From positions 1-64,000 of the forward strand of contig NZ_RCFQ01000011.1 of the NCBI RefSeq assembly GCF_003665155.1: a stretch of DNA of 64,000 nucleotides, in the 5' to 3' direction. This stretch comes from Mariprofundus sp. EBB-1 (GTDB lineage: Bacteria > Pseudomonadota > Zetaproteobacteria > Mariprofundales > Mariprofundaceae). Positions 62,180 to 64,000 of the stretch are shown in pieces. Position numbers and translations under genes: made by a program. The notes beneath the pieces were generated by a model, which saw only the letters and a program-made list of their open reading frames with translations, made no database searches and was not told where the DNA came from. Positions within the stretch are counted from its first letter, which is position 1, and the number at the start of each line of letters is the position of its first letter.

Positions 62180-63281
62180 AGTATTTACCGCCCCCCATTT
62201 ACATGAAGCTTTAGCTAAAGTACGCCAGAATATGGGGCCTGACGCACTGATTCTGGATCGTCAGAAAATTCAGGAAGGTAACGGAGAGATGGTGTGGCAT
62301 GTACACGCTGCTCTGGATCAAATCAGTGCACCTGAATCCCCTCGCATTGCTCCTTCGGAAGAGAAGGATGTGCATGCAACGCTAGCAAACATACGGATCT
62401 CTGAGGATGGACAAGCATCAACGCATAATACGGATACGGCTTTAGCCAGACTTGAGCGCATTGTCGCAGGTTTGGGGCATGCTGAGTCAGGCAATTTACG
62501 TCAGGCATTAGCCAGTGGCGCCGAACAGGAAGCCTTTGATCATTTAATGAAGGTTGGAGTAAGTGGCAGTCATGCCTTTGACATGGCGGCGGATTTTAGT
62601 CAAAAAAAACCACTTGGAAGTAACACTATAGGCTGGGCTGATCGTGTTACGCCAGCCAAAGGTCGTAATGCGTTGTTTTTTTCGGGGCCTTCGGGCTGCG
62701 GTAAAAGTACCTTGGTGGCCAAACTTGCGGCGCATTACAGTATGAAAGGTATTCGTGTCGTACTGTTGTCTAGCGATACCGAACGTATGGGAGGGTTGGA
62801 TGCATTAAGGGCTTACGCCAATACACTTGGAATACCTTTTCACCCACTCAAAAAGCTTACAGATATTGAAAAGGTGCTTGCACAGACTCAAACGGCACAA
62901 CTCATGCTAATAGACACTGAAGGCTGGAGCCCTCAGCGTGATACAGGTTTGAAACGGCAAGGTGAAATATGGGATGCACTATCCCGAGAATTGCCGGAAG
63001 ATGTATCACAACGACGTTTTTTTATGCTCCCTGCCAATATGGATGAGGAGGATGGTATGCAGCAACTCAAGCACACAATGATATCAGAGATGACCGATAT
63101 CGCATTTTCCAAGCTGGATGAAACACAAAAACCCGGAAAAATTGTGAATTGGTCGATGGCATCAGCATTGCCAATGAGTTATTGCAGCTTTGGTCCTGAA
63201 GTGCCCGAACAGATGGGTTGGCTAAATGCAACCGCATTGACCACCTTACTCAGTAAATATTACAGAGAAACGGTTGCATGA
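62169..63281 (+). CDS. flhF: Flagellar placement GTPase FlhF
   Basis: SRP-type GTPase that places the flagellum at the cell pole, 370 residues. N-terminal MRIKVFTAPHLHEALAKVRQ with NMGPDALILD, variable linker, and the NG domain with P-loop SGPSGCGKSTLVAKLA, SSDTERMGGLDALRAYA and the IDTEGWSPQR loop (G3). The G1 motif is somewhat diverged from the usual GPTGVGKTTT. Overlaps flhA by 11 bp and flhG by 4 bp. Confidence 0.92.
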   Translation: MRIKVFTAPHLHEALAKVRQNMGPDALILDRQKIQEGNGEMVWHVHAALDQISAPESPRIAPSEEKDVHATLANIRISEDGQASTHNTDTALARLERIVAGLGHAESGNLRQALASGAEQEAFDHLMKVGVSGSHAFDMAADFSQKKPLGSNTIGWADRVTPAKGRNALFFSGPSGCGKSTLVAKLAAHYSMKGIRVVLLSSDTERMGGLDALRAYANTLGIPFHPLKKLTDIEKVLAQTQTAQLMLIDTEGWSPQRDTGLKRQGEIWDALSRELPEDVSQRRFFMLPANMDEEDGMQQLKHTMISEMTDIAFSKLDETQKPGKIVNWSMASALPMSYCSFGPEVPEQMGWLNATALTTLLSKYYRETVA

Positions 63282-64000
63282 GTGCTGACATGAGAGATGG
63301 TGCTGTGGAATCCCAACTGGTGAATGAATCTTTTGTCGATGATCATAGTCCGGATGATGTGATGGGTGGCAAGAAAGCACATCGTATTATTTCTCCGCGT
63401 GTGATTTCGATCAGCAGCGGAAAGGGCGGCGTAGGTAAAACGTTTATGTCTGTTCACCTGGCAGCTCATGCCGCCAAAGCAGGGAAGCGGGTACTGTTGA
63501 TTGATGCTGATCTGGGCTTGGCCAATGTTGATGTTATGTTGGGTATTCACTCTTCAGGCACAATGCAAAATTTGTTAACCGGCACGGAACCTTTAGAAAA
63601 TTTGATTGTGCATTGTTCGCAAGGTTTTGATGTGTTGCCTGGTGGCAGTGGTTTATATGAACTGACTAGCTTAAATGTATCCGAGCAACAAACGATCCTC
63701 GATAGCTTGCGTGAAGCCGGTGAAAACTATGATCTGATTCTTATCGATACGGCTGCGGGAATCGGAGATAATGTACTCTATTTTGCATCAGCAGCCGAAA
63801 CGGCCTTGATCGTGTTGACACCAGATCCTACATCGTTGACCGATGCATATGCGCTGATCAAAGTATTATCGCAGCAACGTGGTGTGCGTAGATTTATGAT
63901 TCTCATTAATCAAACGGATGAAATTGAAGGGCATATCACATTTAAACGGCTGCTTTCTGTCAGTGACCGCTATCTGGATGTGTATTTGGACTATATTGGA
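63278..64000 (+). CDS. flhG: Flagellar number regulator FlhG (FleN), truncated by window edge
   Basis: MinD/ParA-type ATPase that limits flagellar number. 241 codons are visible, without stop. Deviant Walker A ISISSGKGGVGKTFMSVHLA at about residues 45-64, switch LLIDADLGLANVDVMLG, GFDVLPGGSGLYEL, and the LILIDTAAGIGDNVLYF Walker B region. The first about 40 residues form a linker that should bind FlhF or activate its GTPase. Start ATG overlaps the flhF stop (ATGA). Confidence 0.93.
   Translation, partial: MSADMRDGAVESQLVNESFVDDHSPDDVMGGKKAHRIISPRVISISSGKGGVGKTFMSVHLAAHAAKAGKRVLLIDADLGLANVDVMLGIHSSGTMQNLLTGTEPLENLIVHCSQGFDVLPGGSGLYELTSLNVSEQQTILDSLREAGENYDLILIDTAAGIGDNVLYFASAAETALIVLTPDPTSLTDAYALIKVLSQQRGVRRFMILINQTDEIEGHITFKRLLSVSDRYLDVYLDYIG

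Noticed and set aside
1..64000. CRISPR arrays, tRNA or rRNA genes, transposases
   Set aside because: None was seen on reading; no regularly spaced repeats, no T-loop-like GGTTCGAATCC sequences, and no transposase-like proteins.

Overview
The window is chromosomal DNA of a Gram-negative, motile, respiring bacterium of proteobacterial type. Evidence for this: UbiG (ubiquinone synthesis), NagZ and a Bax-like murein hydrolase, a complete cbb3 oxidase locus with its assembly genes, two-subunit glycyl-tRNA synthetase, MaeB, ComEC, and the flhB-flhA-flhF-flhG flagellar order typical of polar flagella. The wealth of c-type cytochromes and two separate C-family oxygen-reductase loci would suit a microaerophilic lithotroph, for example an iron oxidiser of the Zetaproteobacteria. 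That placement is an inference from gene content; no marker gene in the window proves it. I saw no rRNA, tRNA, CRISPR array, transposase or prophage gene.

Layout. 0-9.2 kb: nagZ, a lone lipoprotein gene between two palindromic direct repeats, an orphan Opp/Dpp-type permease pair, a degenerate-EAL/HDOD signalling protein, ubiG, dnaQ, a Bax-like hydrolase, srkA. 9.3-19.6 kb: the conventional cbb3 oxidase region (ccoNOQP, ccoG, ccoH, ccoI, ccoS, a TauE/SafE-like protein), two unlisted single-helix microproteins, and a soluble cytochrome c behind a near-consensus promoter. 19.6-41.5 kb: housekeeping genes (panE, maeB, glyQ, glyS, ppiC, rpmB, gloA, two ion antiporters, purC, ilvE, yaaA, ribD, comEC, a TolQ/TolR pair, lysC, rplS), with a dispersed GCAGAG/GCAAAG-type repeat in several gaps.

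41.6-58.7 kb is the most interesting part: a locus of about 25 genes, nearly all on the plus strand, built around a second, divergent C-family heme-copper oxidase. It encodes a CcoN-like subunit that keeps all heme, CuB and cross-link-tyrosine positions but has Gln where cbb3 has its conserved Glu; a CcoO-like subunit with a large insertion before its heme; a CcoP-like subunit with no heme; a free-standing protein equal to helices IX-XII of subunit I; six further c-type heme motifs on five separate cytochromes; three single-helix microproteins; its own CcoG-, CcoS- and FixH-like proteins; an anchored SUMF1-fold protein without the catalytic cysteines; and a membrane/spermidine-synthase fusion. 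Several hairpin terminators divide it into units. It looks like a complete alternative terminal-oxidase system with its own assembly kit, which would have to share the CcoI copper ATPase of the first locus.

58.8-64 kb: the flagellar export/placement operon flhB-flhA-flhF-flhG, with a candidate sigma-54 promoter upstream; flhG runs off the right edge.
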